Shown here piece by piece: positions 11,212 through 23,539 of a stretch of 64,000 bases of DNA. Under the pieces are notes generated by a model. It searched no databases. It saw only the letters and a program-made list of their open reading frames with translations, and was not told the DNA's origin. A program made the translations under genes and the position numbers. This DNA comes from Semisulcospira habei (Eukaryota > Mollusca > Gastropoda > Semisulcospiridae), in the NCBI GenBank assembly GCA_036245525.1, contig BTPG01000001.1, positions 182,263,250-182,327,249 of the forward strand. The letters run 5' to 3'. The first letter of the stretch is position 1; each line of letters opens with the position of its first letter.

Positions 11212-11590
11212 TTACTCCATATAAAATGGGTCAACGGCTTTGGATGTTACTGGTAATGTGGCGACTTCTGGTTTTGTTTTTGGAGTGTCTGATTTTTTGG
11301 TCACTGTACGAGTCAGTGGTTTGTATTTTTTGTATAATTGATAACCTACGTAATCAAATCCGACAACAAATGCAGCAACTACATATTTTGTTGTTTGAGG
11401 TTCGGGGTCAGGGTTAGACTGGGTTGTTTGTCTCTCACTTTGATGAGGGTGTGACGGTATTGACAGGTCCTGACGGTCCTGACGGTGCTGACGGTCCTGA
11501 CGGTGTTGACGGTGGGTCAGTTACATGAGCCTTTTCTGTTTGCGCTTGAAGCTGTAATTTTTTTGTCTATTATATTCGGCTAATCTTTTC
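11212..11590 (-). pseudogene. Polinton copy A: single-membrane-segment protein with 9-bp repeat, broken
   Basis: Homologous to 25204-25560 of copy B. The C-terminal part has a hydrophobic segment (YVVAAFVVGFDYVGYQL) followed by a basic tail, ending at the TAA at 11212. Upstream is a low-complexity stretch made of a 9-bp tandem repeat (about 11462-11515), where the frame changes relative to copy B. No intact start is visible. It may be the 3' part of a gene beginning further upstream, see the A7 tract near 11558. Function unknown. Confidence 0.4.
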
Positions 11591-11613
11591 CAGCCTCAAC
11601 CCTGCCTGGACTT

Positions 11614-12143
11614 TTAGTCTTCGTCACCGTTGGAACCTGTGTCAAGACAGGGTCGTGGTTCTGTTGTGGAATCGTCTGGGTTTCGTCCATTTTCTTCTGC
11701 AGTAAAATTTAATTTTGAAAAATCAATATGACTCCCGGTAACAAGCAATGTTATGACAGGTGCAAGGTAATTGCCAAACTTGTAAAACATGATGCATGCT
11801 AATTTACCAATTGAAATTGAAACAATAGGATTGCTTTCAAGGTCGTGTGATAGGCTGTCACTATCCACAGGTAGAAAGTGACTCACTGCTTTTGTGTATA
11901 GGCATACAAGAGATCGACTCAAATCACGAGTCATTAGTGAAGCAATGTGGTTTTCATATTTTGAATGAAGTTTAAATAGCTCGTCAGAGGTGAGAGATTC
12001 AATATTCTCTGTCTTTGTTTGCCGAGATAAGCCTTTGACTTCCCCGAAACAAGTACAGACAAAAGACGCTGTTTTTTCGAGTCTAAGTCTTTGTTTTTTA
12101 CAGCATTGATATCATTTAGAAGAAGTAATTCGTCTTGGTTCAT
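11614..12143 (-). pseudogene. Polinton copy A: rightmost conserved gene, frameshifted
   Basis: It starts at the ATG at 12141-12143 (MNQDELLLLND). The frame shifts near 11940-11970 and continues as 11614-11934, with a hydrophobic stretch near 11730-11800. Copy B has the same two halves (25609-26123). The gene is acidic at the N-terminus and near the C-terminus. It is the last recognisable gene on the right side of the element. No protease or terminal inverted repeat was found beyond it. Function unknown. Confidence 0.5.
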
Positions 12144-13244
12144 TTATATTGTAATTAAAAAATTAAAAACAAAAAACAATCTTGTATGTAATTTTGTTTT
12201 TTGTTATCAAGCAAAATCATGTTTTTCTAGGAAGTTACACTGAACAGTAATTTTATACGTTTACACCACTCAGCTATGTAGTCAATAGTTTTTGAGTTTA
12301 CCCCAGACAAGACTTGCCTGTCCTTTAAGAGCTATTATGTTTAACAGTAGGCTTATAAATGGCATGCTTCACAGATTAAAAGACAACCCCTGTCACTCTA
12401 ACCTGCTGAGAGGAGACTGCCTTAAAACAATGAATGTGTCGCGTGTTGCCTTTCATTTTTATTCATTCCCCTGTTATAAACCTAATAACATACCTCATGC
12501 TCACCATTGTGAATGTTAACAATACAGTTTTAGACAAGACGTAACGCCGGTTGGCATTCACTTGGCAGTGGGCCTGAAATGTCTTACAAATCAATTGTGA
12601 TGTCATGTGTAGTGACCCTGCTGCACCTGAAGGTCTCTATGTTAAAGCAAACAAACCTTACACATTCCATGTAATGATCTTATTATCAAATCAAACCTGT
12701 TTACCCACCTGTTTGCCACGCTAGCAGAAAGCCCTGTTGCAAGGTAATCACAGCTCTTGACACCTGCTATTCAATTTCAGGCATGTTATGGGGACATTTC
12801 CTTCAGTCAATACAGGCCCCAAAATAGTCTCATCAGGTTGTTCCTCATTAAGATAAGCATAAAGTTTTGGAAAGACCAAGATCAAGCCACAGGTATGACT
12901 GGATAGGACTGATCATTGCCAGTTAGTGTTAATTTGACCGGATGGGGGGTTTGTTTGCCTGTTGAGCTGTTATAATTTATGCAAAGTGCTTTTTACCGGA
13001 TGAGATGTTATGACGTCAGCTCTGTAAACCGGTAAGTCGTGTAGTTTGTGTGTGTGTGTGTGTTTGTGTTTGTGTGTGTGTGTAATAATAAAACCAAGAA
13101 AAATTTAAAAAAAAAAAAAATAAATAAATAAAAAATATATATCTCTTTTTCTAAAAATAAATCTATGAGAAAAAAATTATTTAAAAAAAAAATAAAGTTT
13201 TTTTTTTTTAATTGATAAAAGGGCTGCTTTGTGACCTTGCACCT

Positions 13245-13349
13245 GCTTTCACAGGAATCGATGTAACCCGGGTTAACTCATGCACTATTAACCCCCTATG
13301 GAGAGGGTTAACCCTGGCGGGTAGCGCATTCACCTTTTCCTGTGAAAGC
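13245..13349. repeat. Short inverted-repeat element
   Basis: Perfect 12-bp arms, gctttcacagga at 13245-13256 and its complement at 13338-13349, enclose an 81-base interior with further small palindromes around gtaacccgggttaac. The look is that of a tiny MITE, although no clear target duplication is visible. Confidence 0.5.
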
Positions 13350-13830
13350 CCTGTAGTGTAGAGTGTCGACTGGACGCCGCGATCGGGAAATGAACCACGG
13401 CACAGTGAAGTCAGTTTGATCAATACTAAACAACACTAAACCAGAAGTACCCTCTCGGCCACTTCGCAGTCCCAAAGAAACTTAGGTTATTTATGTATTT
13501 ATGTTTGGCTGTTGACTGAAATCCTGAAAAAGCAGTGTTCTTGAGAATCTAACTCTAAAAAATCTTGAGAATCTAAACTTACAAAGAAAGAGGCTCCTGA
13601 GAATCTAAGTCTTTTGCAAAAAATAATCTCTGGTTTTTATCTCCTCAAAGGTAGGAAATCAAATGTGCCAGAGTCATGTGCTTCTCGTCTAAACCTGTAA
13701 CATGTTATTTTAAGTTAACCTTGGCATTGGTGACAAGTTCCTGAGAAAATATAGTTCCTGTGTGTGTGTAGCGTGTAAAGGTATGTTTATTTGTACAGTA
13801 CATTTGTTAACTTTGTTGACATGTCTCATG

Positions 13831-13834
13831 TCTG

Positions 13835-13912
<78 letters not shown>
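13831..13912. repeat. (TG)n microsatellite
   Basis: About 40 TG units with one interruption near 13850. The open frames here are repeat artefacts. Confidence 0.95.
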
Positions 13913-13913
<1 letters not shown>

Positions 13914-14284
13914 CGCTTGGTTAGTTTTTATATTCAGGTATGTACCATATGATTTTAAGCTTCTCTGTGTTAACATTATCACTATATTCAGGTTAGCTGC
14001 GTAGATTCAGAAATCTTTACAGATGACTAAAACCCTAAAAATCAGTGGCTCTTGAGAATCTCACACTGTTTATGTGACTCTGTAAGGGTGTTGGCTACTG
14101 TAAATGTAAGCATCTTGTAAAATAAAACATGGTTTTTTAATGTTCTCAGAAGAAAGAAGTCATATTCAGTAGAGCTAAAGGTTTCAATAGCTTCGCTCGG
14201 CTATACAAAGGCCACTATGCTGGTTACAGTGTGTGTTAACTGCGAGCCGTGTTGTTTACTGTGTTCTTCCTGTATATGTGTCCT

Positions 14285-14303
14285 CTGTGTGTGTGTGAGT
14301 GTG

Positions 14304-14342
<39 letters not shown>

Positions 14343-14430
14343 TTGTGTGTGTGTTTGTGTGTGTATTTAAAGGCGTGGTGTTGTTAGTGTGTCAATGCGT
14401 ATGTATGTGTGAGTGTGTGCGTATTTGTGT
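14285..14430. repeat. Degenerate GT-rich microsatellite
   Basis: Interrupted GT/GTGA repeats, open in one frame only because of the repeat. Confidence 0.85.
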
Positions 14431-15139
14431 ATCAGGCGTACTCATCAAGCAAACAGAACCTGAGAATGTAACTCAATGTTAAACAAGCCTCTCAAACCTA
14501 CTCATAATGAGAAATCAAACACTACAAATAACTGAAAATGTTGTAAAGCTGGGGCTCATGTGACTCTATTTACTCAGTACAAGCCTTTATGTTGGTGAAG
14601 CCCTATTCACACACTTGCCTGCTGTACAAATTTCTAAAGATCTTTTCAAGTATGGCCTGTGAATGGGCGCCGTGAAAGCAAGTCCTTCACCCCGTCTGCG
14701 TGAACTGGAATGTTATGTGTGGGAGAGAGCTTGTGAGTTTTTCAGAAATCGACTCTGACAGTATTGAGAGACAATGGAGAGTAATTTTCTAATTATTGAG
14801 GTGTGTAAAATGTCATTAGTTTATTACAGAGTGCGCTGTCAGGATTTTGGTTCGATTTGAGAGAAACGACCGTGTGGATGTTAATGACCGTAATTAGTTA
14901 ATTAATTAAGGTCAGCTTAAGACAATGGGTAATTGGGTCATTATTTTACTCGTCAATACAGATGATGATTCTCATGAGTCAGTGTTTGTTTCAAAATATG
15001 GTTTTGTTGCCAGTGAGGTGGAAATTATGATAGCGTTGAGGGAGTAGTGAGTGAGAGAGATTAAAAATAAACACTTTTAGGGCATCAGTTTGGCTCCTGA
15101 GAATCCGGTGGTTAAGTAAACTACAATTACTTATCTCTC

Positions 15140-15730
15140 GGGCAGTATGGTCTAAGGGAAGGAACCTACTATAATATATCAAGCACTCATTTCCTTACTT
15201 GTAGAGTGACTTTTCTTGTTTGTATGGGCTGAAACCAACGAATCAGAAGCTCTAATACAAAACGTCCCCATGTGTGAAAAAAATGGCGGATTTTGGTGTA
15301 AAAACTTTTATGTGTGAAGAAACTTTTCTATTGTGCCTTTCTTTCTGGATTATTTACTGGTGACACACTAGAATATGTCTCTGGAATGCTAGGTGAGTTG
15401 TAATTTTCACACTCTGGCTAACTGATACACTAACAGCATGTTTTCAGAACCCAGTGTGAAACTGTTTTTGATTTTTGGCTTCTTACCCCATCTTCTTTAT
15501 ACACCTGTAAAATCTTAACATTACAAAATATTTTCTTCAGCATAGTGTCTACGAGTTCACCTTGAATTGCTTTTTCCACTGATACCAAATATGTTGGGGT
15601 ATGATAAGATTTTTACAACAGACAAGACCAATGAAATGTGTCAAAATTACTACGGTAGCAGGGAAGTGAGCCAAAGTAAGGCATACGCTCAGGGGGAAAA
15701 ATCTAGCTGGCAGACTACGGTGACAAAAGG
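15140..15730. mobile_element. piggyBac-type MITE, left end missing
   Basis: Closely similar to 45335-45898, the right five-sixths of a TTAA-flanked element. Its right end CAAAAGG abuts TTAA at 15731-15734, beyond which virus-like copy B begins. The left 100 bases of the element are absent. It sits at the truncated 3' end of the copy B coiled-coil gene. Confidence 0.8.
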
Positions 15731-16922
15731 TTAACCCTCCTACTGTCACCAAAAAGACCACACATGCTCCGCCATAAACCCTACTACCCTTGCTGCTGTA
15801 CTGATCAACCAACTGACAACACTCCCTATTATGCCAGGCAAAGCATCCATTGCTTTTACAGCCAATTTTTGAAGCAAGTCTGAAATATGTGACAGTTGTT
15901 TTTTTTACCCATGTCTGTAGATCTTTTGGGTCAGTCGGAGTTGGAGGTGCTGGTGGAGGAGGGCTGCCACAACTGCCTCCAGCTACAGCTAATATTACAG
16001 TACTGGTAATAAATCCAAGAGCAGTAATTAAACTAGCAATAGTAATACCCTGCTCTCTGAAAAGTGTTTTCAATCTCTCAGCCAATGTTGTGTCTTTGTG
16101 AAGTATTTTTTTAATAGTTTCTCTAATCCTGTTGACCTGTGTTTTCAGTTTTTCTTTTCCATTTTCAATCACTTCTAGCCGTGTGGATCGTTCTATCTGC
16201 AAATCATTTAAGCTGTGTTGTATTCTTTCTTTTATTTCAATGTCATCATTCTCATCATCAGCTTTACCTAATTTTTCCTTTTCTCTTTCTATGTGTTTAT
16301 CAAGCTCACCTAGTTTGGCTACATTATTCACAAGCTCACCTCTTATTGACTGCAGTGTTTTATCCAACCCTGCTAACTCCCGCATGGTTAAAGGAGAGTC
16401 GCCCATTGTTTTCATAGCCTCATTTATTTGATCTTCTGTAAATGAAGTTTTGTGTATTACCTTGCTTGCTATTTCTGGCAGCCTTTTTACTTCTGTCATT
16501 TTAATTTCTTGTCTTGTTGGCAACCGTGTTTGCACGTCATGGAGGGCACTAGCAATTTATGGTGTCAACTTTTTATCTCCAATACCAAGTTGACACAAGG
16601 CGCCAACACCACCTTCACCTTTGATTGTACTTAAAGCTTTAAACTTACCAGAGTCTCTTTTGTTAGTTAATTGTACTTTTCCTCTGTCAACAGTATTTAA
16701 ATATAAATGGCCCTTGCCATCAAGTTCAAACTGATTAGGATCTATGTTGTCTGGGCGGTCACCAACATGATCATAAAATGAGTTTACTTTGCTTTCTAAA
16801 AGTTCGTGACATAAACTGTAAGTATTCCTTGTACCAATCATATCTGTCATATCTGTTGTAGTATCATAATCATGCATGTCATCCATTTCAAAATCTTCAT
16901 GACCAAATCCTCCCGCTGACAT
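15549..16922 (-). pseudogene. Polinton copy B: coiled-coil structural protein, truncated by MITE
   Basis: Starts at the ATG at 16920-16922. The frame is broken near 16540-16560, then open to 15549. The region corresponding to 1-931 is alignable throughout. After the charged coiled-coil part comes a hydrophobic segment (about 15985-16040, SLITALGFITSTVILAV) and a proline-rich stretch (PPPPAPPTP), suggesting a membrane-anchored structural protein. From 15731 leftward the sequence is a piggyBac-type MITE, so the last 60 or so codons and the stop are MITE-derived and the true C-terminus is lost. Function is inferred from position only. Confidence 0.6.
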
Positions 16923-16966
16923 TGTTTTTATTAATTTAATTTCTTTTTTGATTTTTGCATAATAAA

Positions 16967-18244
16967 ATGACATCAGCGTATGGATCAAAGTTAGACCTGT
17001 ACAGAAAACTACGTGAACCTCTAGGTGTTAAGGGCATTAGGCAATCAATTGTTATTACGAACAATCCTAGCATGATAGATCAAAACCAAACTCTTACTGT
17101 AAAGTTTCCAAACCTAGGTCCCAGTGACGTTATTGATCCTGGCACTGCTCGCTTTGCTTTTAATATTGAACTTTCATCAGACACAGATGACAAAAGAACA
17201 CTAGTTGACAACCTTGGCAGAGCAATTATTAAAGTTAAACTTGAAGGCCAGGAAGTGTTTAGCCTTGATGATGCTGATGTATTGTACTGTTGCAAAGATC
17301 TGTGGCTCACTGGTGAAGAAAGAGTGGCCTGTGTTTATCAAGGCATACAGGCTGATAACGTTGCCAAAATCAGAATCAATGCATGAAGATAAATCAACAA
17401 CAGAAGCCAAGGACGTTATTGTGGCAGAAACATATGGAAATAGATTTTGCATTCCACTTGAATTTGAAATCCTAACAGCGCATTTGCCTTATTACCAAGG
17501 AGCACTGAATGACCATCTGAGTTTTGAACTAATTTTCAATGACTACTCCAAAGTTATTAAATCAGCTGGCACAGACGCAACATATAAGATCTCTAACATC
17601 TCCTTGGAATATGAAATTGTCACATAACCTGAACCAGCCAGACTCATACAAAATCAGTACCATCAAGACTGCCAATTTATTATGACCGTGTAATACATCA
17701 CAGTTTAATGCATAAAGATAAAAGTGATCCAATGTGGAACATTAACCTAAACACACCTGCTAGGTCACTGAAAAGCATTCTTATGTTGTTCATTGAACCA
17801 GCGAGTCCATACCAACAGGATTCAGAAAAATTATATAATCCAAAGATATAACTACATTTGTCCTGTACAATCGAAGATCATCCTAATCAAGTGTACACAT
17901 CAGGCATGCTACCTTATCAGCACTATGACGAGATCACAAAATATTTTGCAGGTGGAAGGCTTAGAGAAAAACCAGCAAACATGGCATGCAAAGATCTTCA
18001 TCTGTATGACGTAAGAATCAGTCAATACCTGACAGACAAGTATGCACTTTGGCTAGACCTACATAGTACAGATGATGACTATCTACATGGGTCAGGTTAA
18101 ATTGTTGAAACCGGCAGTGACGGAATCACAATTCAGATACCAAAAAAGACTGAAACTGCTGGAGCAATAAATATATATTTGTATCTGATTTATGACGCTC
18201 AACTGAACATTCAAGAAAGCAGACTAAGTGGTCATTTGTATTAA
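16967..18244 (+). pseudogene. Polinton copy B: putative major capsid protein, decayed
   Basis: Same gene as 972-4988 but without the LINE, so it shows the empty insertion site near 17170-17190. It starts at the ATG at 16967 and ends with the TAA at 18242-18244. Breaks include a frameshift at about 17384, damage near 17627-17660, a small insertion near 17850 and a stop near 18098. The capsid call rests on copy A and on the ATPase that follows directly. Confidence 0.6.
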
Positions 18245-18263
18245 AATTATATTGTGTTTTAAA

Positions 18264-18868
18264 ATGAACTTGATGACACTCAACCCGCACTGTGGTTGTT
18301 TTGTGGTGCCACAGGCTGTGGTAAAACTGAATTTGTTCTTGACCTCTTACAAACAAGGTACATCTATCATTTTGAAAACATTGTGATATTTTGTCCTACT
18401 ATTAAACACAACAAAGCTTATCACAACCGTTTATTCATTTGGACTGACAGCAACATTTACTTAGTCGACCCTGAAAAAAAACTAAACGACTACCTGCAAT
18501 ATTTTTACAAGCAATTTGAAGGACAGCCAATGTTGTTTATAGTAGATGACTGCTCTTCAGAAAAGGATATTGTAAAGAAGAGAAACACACTGGCAGAACT
18601 GGCTTTTAGTGGCAGACACGCAAATGTCAGTGTATGGATTCTCACTCAAAAATATAATGCTGTACTGAAAGATTTTCGTGAACAGTTAAAGTTTATCTGT
18701 TTGTTTTACTGTAAGGATTGTTACAGCTTTGAAGATTGTCTCAAAGAGAACGATGTTATACCCAACAAACATGAACGAGACATTGTAAAAAACAAACTGA
18801 AATTGACTAAGCATCTAAAGCTTATCTTAAAGACAGATCAGCCAACAGGATATGGGTTAGTAAATTAA
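18264..18868 (+). pseudogene. Polinton copy B: packaging ATPase, one-base deletion
   Basis: Starts at the ATG at 18264. A base is missing in the run just before Walker A near 18293, shifting the frame. From 18296 the remaining 190 codons are open and include GATGCGKTE and LFIVDDC, with a glutamine codon where copy A has a stop. Role as for the copy A ATPase. Confidence 0.8.
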
Positions 18869-18895
18869 TTTATACTTTTGGTTTGTCCATAAAAA

Positions 18896-19290
18896 ATTAC
18901 GGTCAGACAAATCAGGCGAGCGTTTGATATCACAGAGAGCTTCAGAGATGTTCTACACTTTACTGACTTAAAAACACATGTTAAACACCCGTTTGAGCCT
19001 GTGATAAAACTCACAACACCAACGAAGATATACATGGCATATAATGTAACTTTGAGTTATTCTGATTGTCAACCACGTTATGATTTTAAGACTGTTGATC
19101 TTAAGACACAAACTTTTATAGTTTATGATGCTAACTGTGACTGGTTTGAGAGAATGTGTGAACACATATTCTACCATCTAAGAAAACAACATTATTATAT
19201 TGAATTTGTTACATTCAATAAGTGATATTACACCTGCAGCATGAGCAGAACAAGACCTTAAGACACATACCAGGGAAGTGGATGATTTGT
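18896..19290 (+). pseudogene. Polinton copy B: gene X, start codon lost
   Basis: Aligns with 5646-6041. The ATG has become ATT at 18896, and a base lost near 19222 introduces a stop. The middle portion (19001-19225) is open and closer to copy C than to copy A. Unknown function. Confidence 0.55.
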
Positions 19291-19402
19291 TGGTGAGTGA
19301 ACTATATAAACTAAATTTGTTTATTGTAGGCATTACAGTCAATAAAGTCGTATTACACAAGATGTAATTTTTTTCATTTATTATTTTGTTGGACAAATAA
19401 AA

Positions 19403-22400
19403 ATGACGGACAATGCCCAAAGCTCATCTGGTTTGTCAGGCTTAAGAATCGTGTTTCACACAACAGACTTGCCTATATCTAATAGTTACAGTGTCTATGA
19501 ATCGATAGAAAGGTCTTTTTCTGTCATACAACATAATCTTCTTATAGGAAGTGTAAAGATTCAGATTGTTGCTAAAATAGAATTTACCAGGGTAAATGGA
19601 GAAGTGATTGTATCTTATATCTCAACAAGACAACACACAGTTAATTCAAAAGAGGAATTGGAAAAAGTGTTTAGAGAAAGACTGTTGCCTAACTTCCTTG
19701 AAGCAATTGACAGAGCAAAAATGAAGGGGACTGGTTGGCATGAAGGTCGTGTACATGAACTGCAACTGAAGCAGTCAAGATATCATCCTATATTAGGCAA
19801 ATCATGGCTGCCACTACCAAAAAACGTTGCAGACAAAAAGGCTGTTGTCAATATTCAAAACAATGATAATTTCTGTTTCATGCATTGTGTGCTTGCCAAA
19901 CTGCACTTTGTAAAAACAAGACCTGATCACATATCTAACTATACCAAATTTGAAAATGAACTCAACTTCAGTGGCATAGATTTTCCTGTTAAGGTAGAGG
20001 ATATAGACTTGTTTGAAAAATTAAATCCTTGTATATCTGTGAATGTGTATGTATGGGATAATGAGTCCCCTAACAAGTTAGAACCAATTAGAGTATCACC
20101 ACTTACCCCCACCTATGGTCAGTCAGAAGATAAACATGTTGACATGTTATTAATAAGTTCCGACGAAAACTTTCACTACACAATTATCAGGAGTATGTCA
20201 CATCTAATTCATGGGCATACAACAAACACAAGTGTAAACAGGAATTTTGTAAGAAATGTTTACAAAGGTTTTCCTCTATTGAAGTAGCACACAAACATGT
20301 TAAACATTGCAGGTCACCTGATGACATTCAAACAGTACTTAAGTATCCAGATCCTGGCAGCAAGGTTTATTTTAAAAACCATGGGAATCAACAAAAGCTT
20401 CCATTTGTAGTGTATGCTGATTTGGAATCACTGGTTGTACCATATGAGGGTCCTGTTCCAGAATCACTACCAAAGACTGTAAAATTGAGTGACCAAGTGG
20501 TGTGTTCTTTTGGATATATTCTTGTTAGGTCAGACGGTGTGCATGAAGAACCTGTTATCTACAGAGGTGAAAATGCAGCAGCTGAGTTTTTAACAGAAAT
20601 GAGACAACTGTACAGTCAGGTAGTATATTATCTGGAAAAGTGTCAGATGCCTTTGGTAATGACATTAGAGGATGAAATAAATTTTAATGCAGCAGTGATG
20701 TGTTGGATTTGTGAAAAACCCTTAGGGGGTGATAACTTTCGTGACCATGACCACATAACTGGGTTTTACCGAGGTGCTGCACATGGTGCATGTAACTTAA
20801 AATTAAAAATAGACACCAAGGCTTATAAACTGCCTATCTTTTTCCACAATCTCAAGGGGTATGATTCACACATTATCATGCAGGCTGTGGATGAGTCTTA
20901 CAAAAAAAAAAAAAATTGTATTGCCCAGACAACTGAGAAATACTTTACTTTTAGGTTAGACAAATTAGCATTTTATGACTCCATGCAACATTTGTCCTTA
21001 GGGCTTGCTAGTCTAGCAGAAGAACTGATTGAGTTTCCAATAACAAGTAAATATTTGGAGCCAGAGTTAATCAAGAAAGGAGTCTACCCCTACGAGTACA
21101 TTGATCACTGGGTTGTGTTTGAGGAAAGGAGACTACCTCCAAAAGAGAAATTTTTATTCTACCTTAAATGGTAAAGATATTTCTGACTCTGAATACCAGC
21201 ATGCTCTTGATGCATGGGGTAAACTAGGGTGTGAAACGATTGGCGACTACCGTGACCAGTACTTAAAAGCTGACGTTTGTTTGCTAGCAGACGTATTTAA
21301 AAGTTATCGTAAAAAGGGTTTGTTACACTACAGTCTTGACCCGGCTAGATACATAACTAGTCCTGGCATGACATGGGATGCATTTTTAAAATCTAGTAAG
21401 ATATCTATAGACTTGTTGTCTGATCGTATGATGGGTGAAATGGTGGAACGCGGATTGAGGGAAGGCATTAGTATAGCCGCAAACAACTATGCCAAAGCTA
21501 ATAATAAATATCTTGACGACCTTGACTTTGACCCCTCAAGGTCAAGGTCATTCATTACGTACGTGGACACTAACAACCTTATGGATTTGCGATGTGTGAG
21601 TTATTGCCCTTGAAAAACTTTCGTCTGCATGATTTGTCACAGTGTGATATAACAAAATTAACAAACGAAATTATAAATTATGATCGGAATCACAAAAAGG
21701 GTTAGATCTTTGAAGTTGACCTGGAGTACCCGCATTACCTACATGATTACCACAATGATTATCCATTAGCAGTTGAGAAAATGTCTTTGACGGGGAAAAA
21801 AGAAGACACCAAACTTGTACCAAATCTGAATGACAAATTCAATTATGTTTGTCACTATCACTTACTGCAGTTTTACATTAGACATGGGTTAATACTAAAG
21901 AAAGTTCACAGAGGTATTAAATTTGATTAAAGTGCTTTCATGAAATATTACATAATGAAAAACACAACACTTCATGCAAGAGATGGTAACACTGCATTTG
22001 ACAAAGACTTCTTTAAGCTTATGAACAATGTCTGTTTTGGTAAGACAACGGAAAATCCTCTTCACTGCAAAGATGTGAGACTACTGAACACTTTTATGAA
22101 GACATGAAAACAGAGTTGCATATGTATGACACGTCTGATTATCATAAGGATCATCCATTGTACAGCACACAAAACAAGAAAGTGCCTGGGAAATTTAAAG
22201 ATGAACTAAATGGGGTGCCGATAGTTGAGTACATTGGACTGAGATCAAAAATGTATTCCATACTGCACCAGAAGGGAAGTCAGTCCAAAGCATTAGGTAT
22301 TAAAAAAAAAAACAGCAATAAAAAATAAAGATATCTGACATGAACGCTACAAGCAAGTATTAAATGGAGAACTAATGCCTGATTATCCAAACAAGACACT

Positions 22401-22617
22401 GAGGTGAAACAGACACAATCTTGAAATAATCCAAACACATAAAAAGTCACTAGCAGTAGGAGACACAAAACGAGTGTTTCACACCAAGGAAAAGGCTTAT
22501 GCACCTGGCCATTATGCGCTCAAGTTATCTGAAGAAATAGCTGATGAACTGGTTGATGAACTAATCAATGAATTAGTTGATAAAATGAGTAACAGTGTCT
22601 GGGGGAATAATCTGTAA
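19403..22617 (+). pseudogene. Polinton copy B: type B DNA polymerase, motif C deleted
   Basis: Starts at the ATG at 19403, conserved with copy A. Exonuclease motif YADLESL (20411), the zinc segment near 20740-20810, FHNLKGYDSH and the KADVCLLADVF region are visible. Frameshifts occur near 20225-20290, 21166 and 21590, with stops near 21702 and 21928. An A-run near 20900 is expanded to 14 A without breaking the frame. About 255 bases equivalent to 8811-9063 of copy A, including the catalytic YTDTDS, are missing near 22080. The gene cannot encode a polymerase. Confidence 0.85.
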
Positions 22618-23535
22618 TTCTTCTCCGACAAATGCCCTCTGTGGAGCAGGCTCATAAAGATAATAAATTGATGCATTAGCACCAGGGACTATTTTTTTTT
22701 TTATATTGTGGACAGATGTAGATCATATTGGATCAGTTGCCCTGCATCTGACATCATTCTCGGCCTCACCGGGTTGATACAAATATCTTACCTGTTTTGT
22801 AAACAAAGTTGTGTCAGAAGGTGTTGTTTTTAGCCCCGTCTCTGGCCCTGGCGGTATTGTTTTTAATTTAATAGCATCGTGGGTTTGGGGCGCAAGCTGT
22901 GACCTTCGTTATTAATTGCTTTTATCACAGATGGTAATCTCTTAACCCACTCAGTGTTACGTACAAACATGAGTTCCTTAGAATACTGATAGCTGAAAAG
23001 TCTTTCTGATAATTGTTTGTTAAAGTTCTCAACAATTGCCTGTGATCTGTGCACACCCGGTATGCCCCGCCACACTAGCACTCCATGCTTTGCAAATAAC
23101 TGATTAACAGCGCCTTTAAATTCACTTCCGTCATCAACTTGCACAAGCCTAGGGTATATTAAAGGACCTCGACTATATATTTTTGTTAACGCAGTGGCTA
23201 CTGTTACAGCATTTTTGTCAGTTATGGGTTCGGCGTCCTTGTACCGTGAAGCTATATTGACAACAGTTAATGCATATTTGTATCGTTTTTTCCTAATAGT
23301 ATCATGTGGCAGGAACAGAAGATCCATTTGATGGGTGTCATTAGGGGTAGTATTTTCAAAATGAGGTCTTGTTATTTTTCTTGGAGCAGGTAAATAAATT
23401 TGCCAAATAGCCTGTTTTTGTAGCCATTGTTTTATTTGGTCAAGTGTGACACCACCACCCACAGCAGCATGTAATTTCTCTATTTCAGTATTCCCTTTCC
23501 AGTAGCCAATAGGGGAGTAATATATTTTTGATAGT
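22573..23535 (-). pseudogene. Polinton copy B: integrase, broken
   Basis: Aligns with 9553-10518. The core with QMDLLFLP, QVDDGSEF and IVENFNKQL is present in the frame 22863-23535. The frame shifts near 22880, where extra bases occur, and the C-terminal part is out of frame. A piggyBac-type element is inserted at TTAA 23536-23539, within the first codons of the gene, so the start is displaced and upstream codons come from the transposon. Confidence 0.85.
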
Positions 23536-23539
23536 TTAA

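Larger units (their letters stand above)
12150..15139. other. Non-coding spacer between Polinton copies A and B
   Basis: No convincing gene. It contains A-rich tracts (13095-13210), a small inverted-repeat element, GT microsatellites and a dispersed motif tgagaatct that recurs near 13540, 13565, 13595, 14050, 14456 and 15098. Homology between the two virus-like copies stops a few dozen bases after 12143 and 26123. Confidence 0.6.

Noticed and set aside
13710..14004. Long open frames over CA/GT repeats, and similar ones near 14249, 56704, 56780, 57236 and 57269
   Set aside because: Poly Thr-His and Cys-Val translations arise from the microsatellites and have no conserved sequence outside the repeat.
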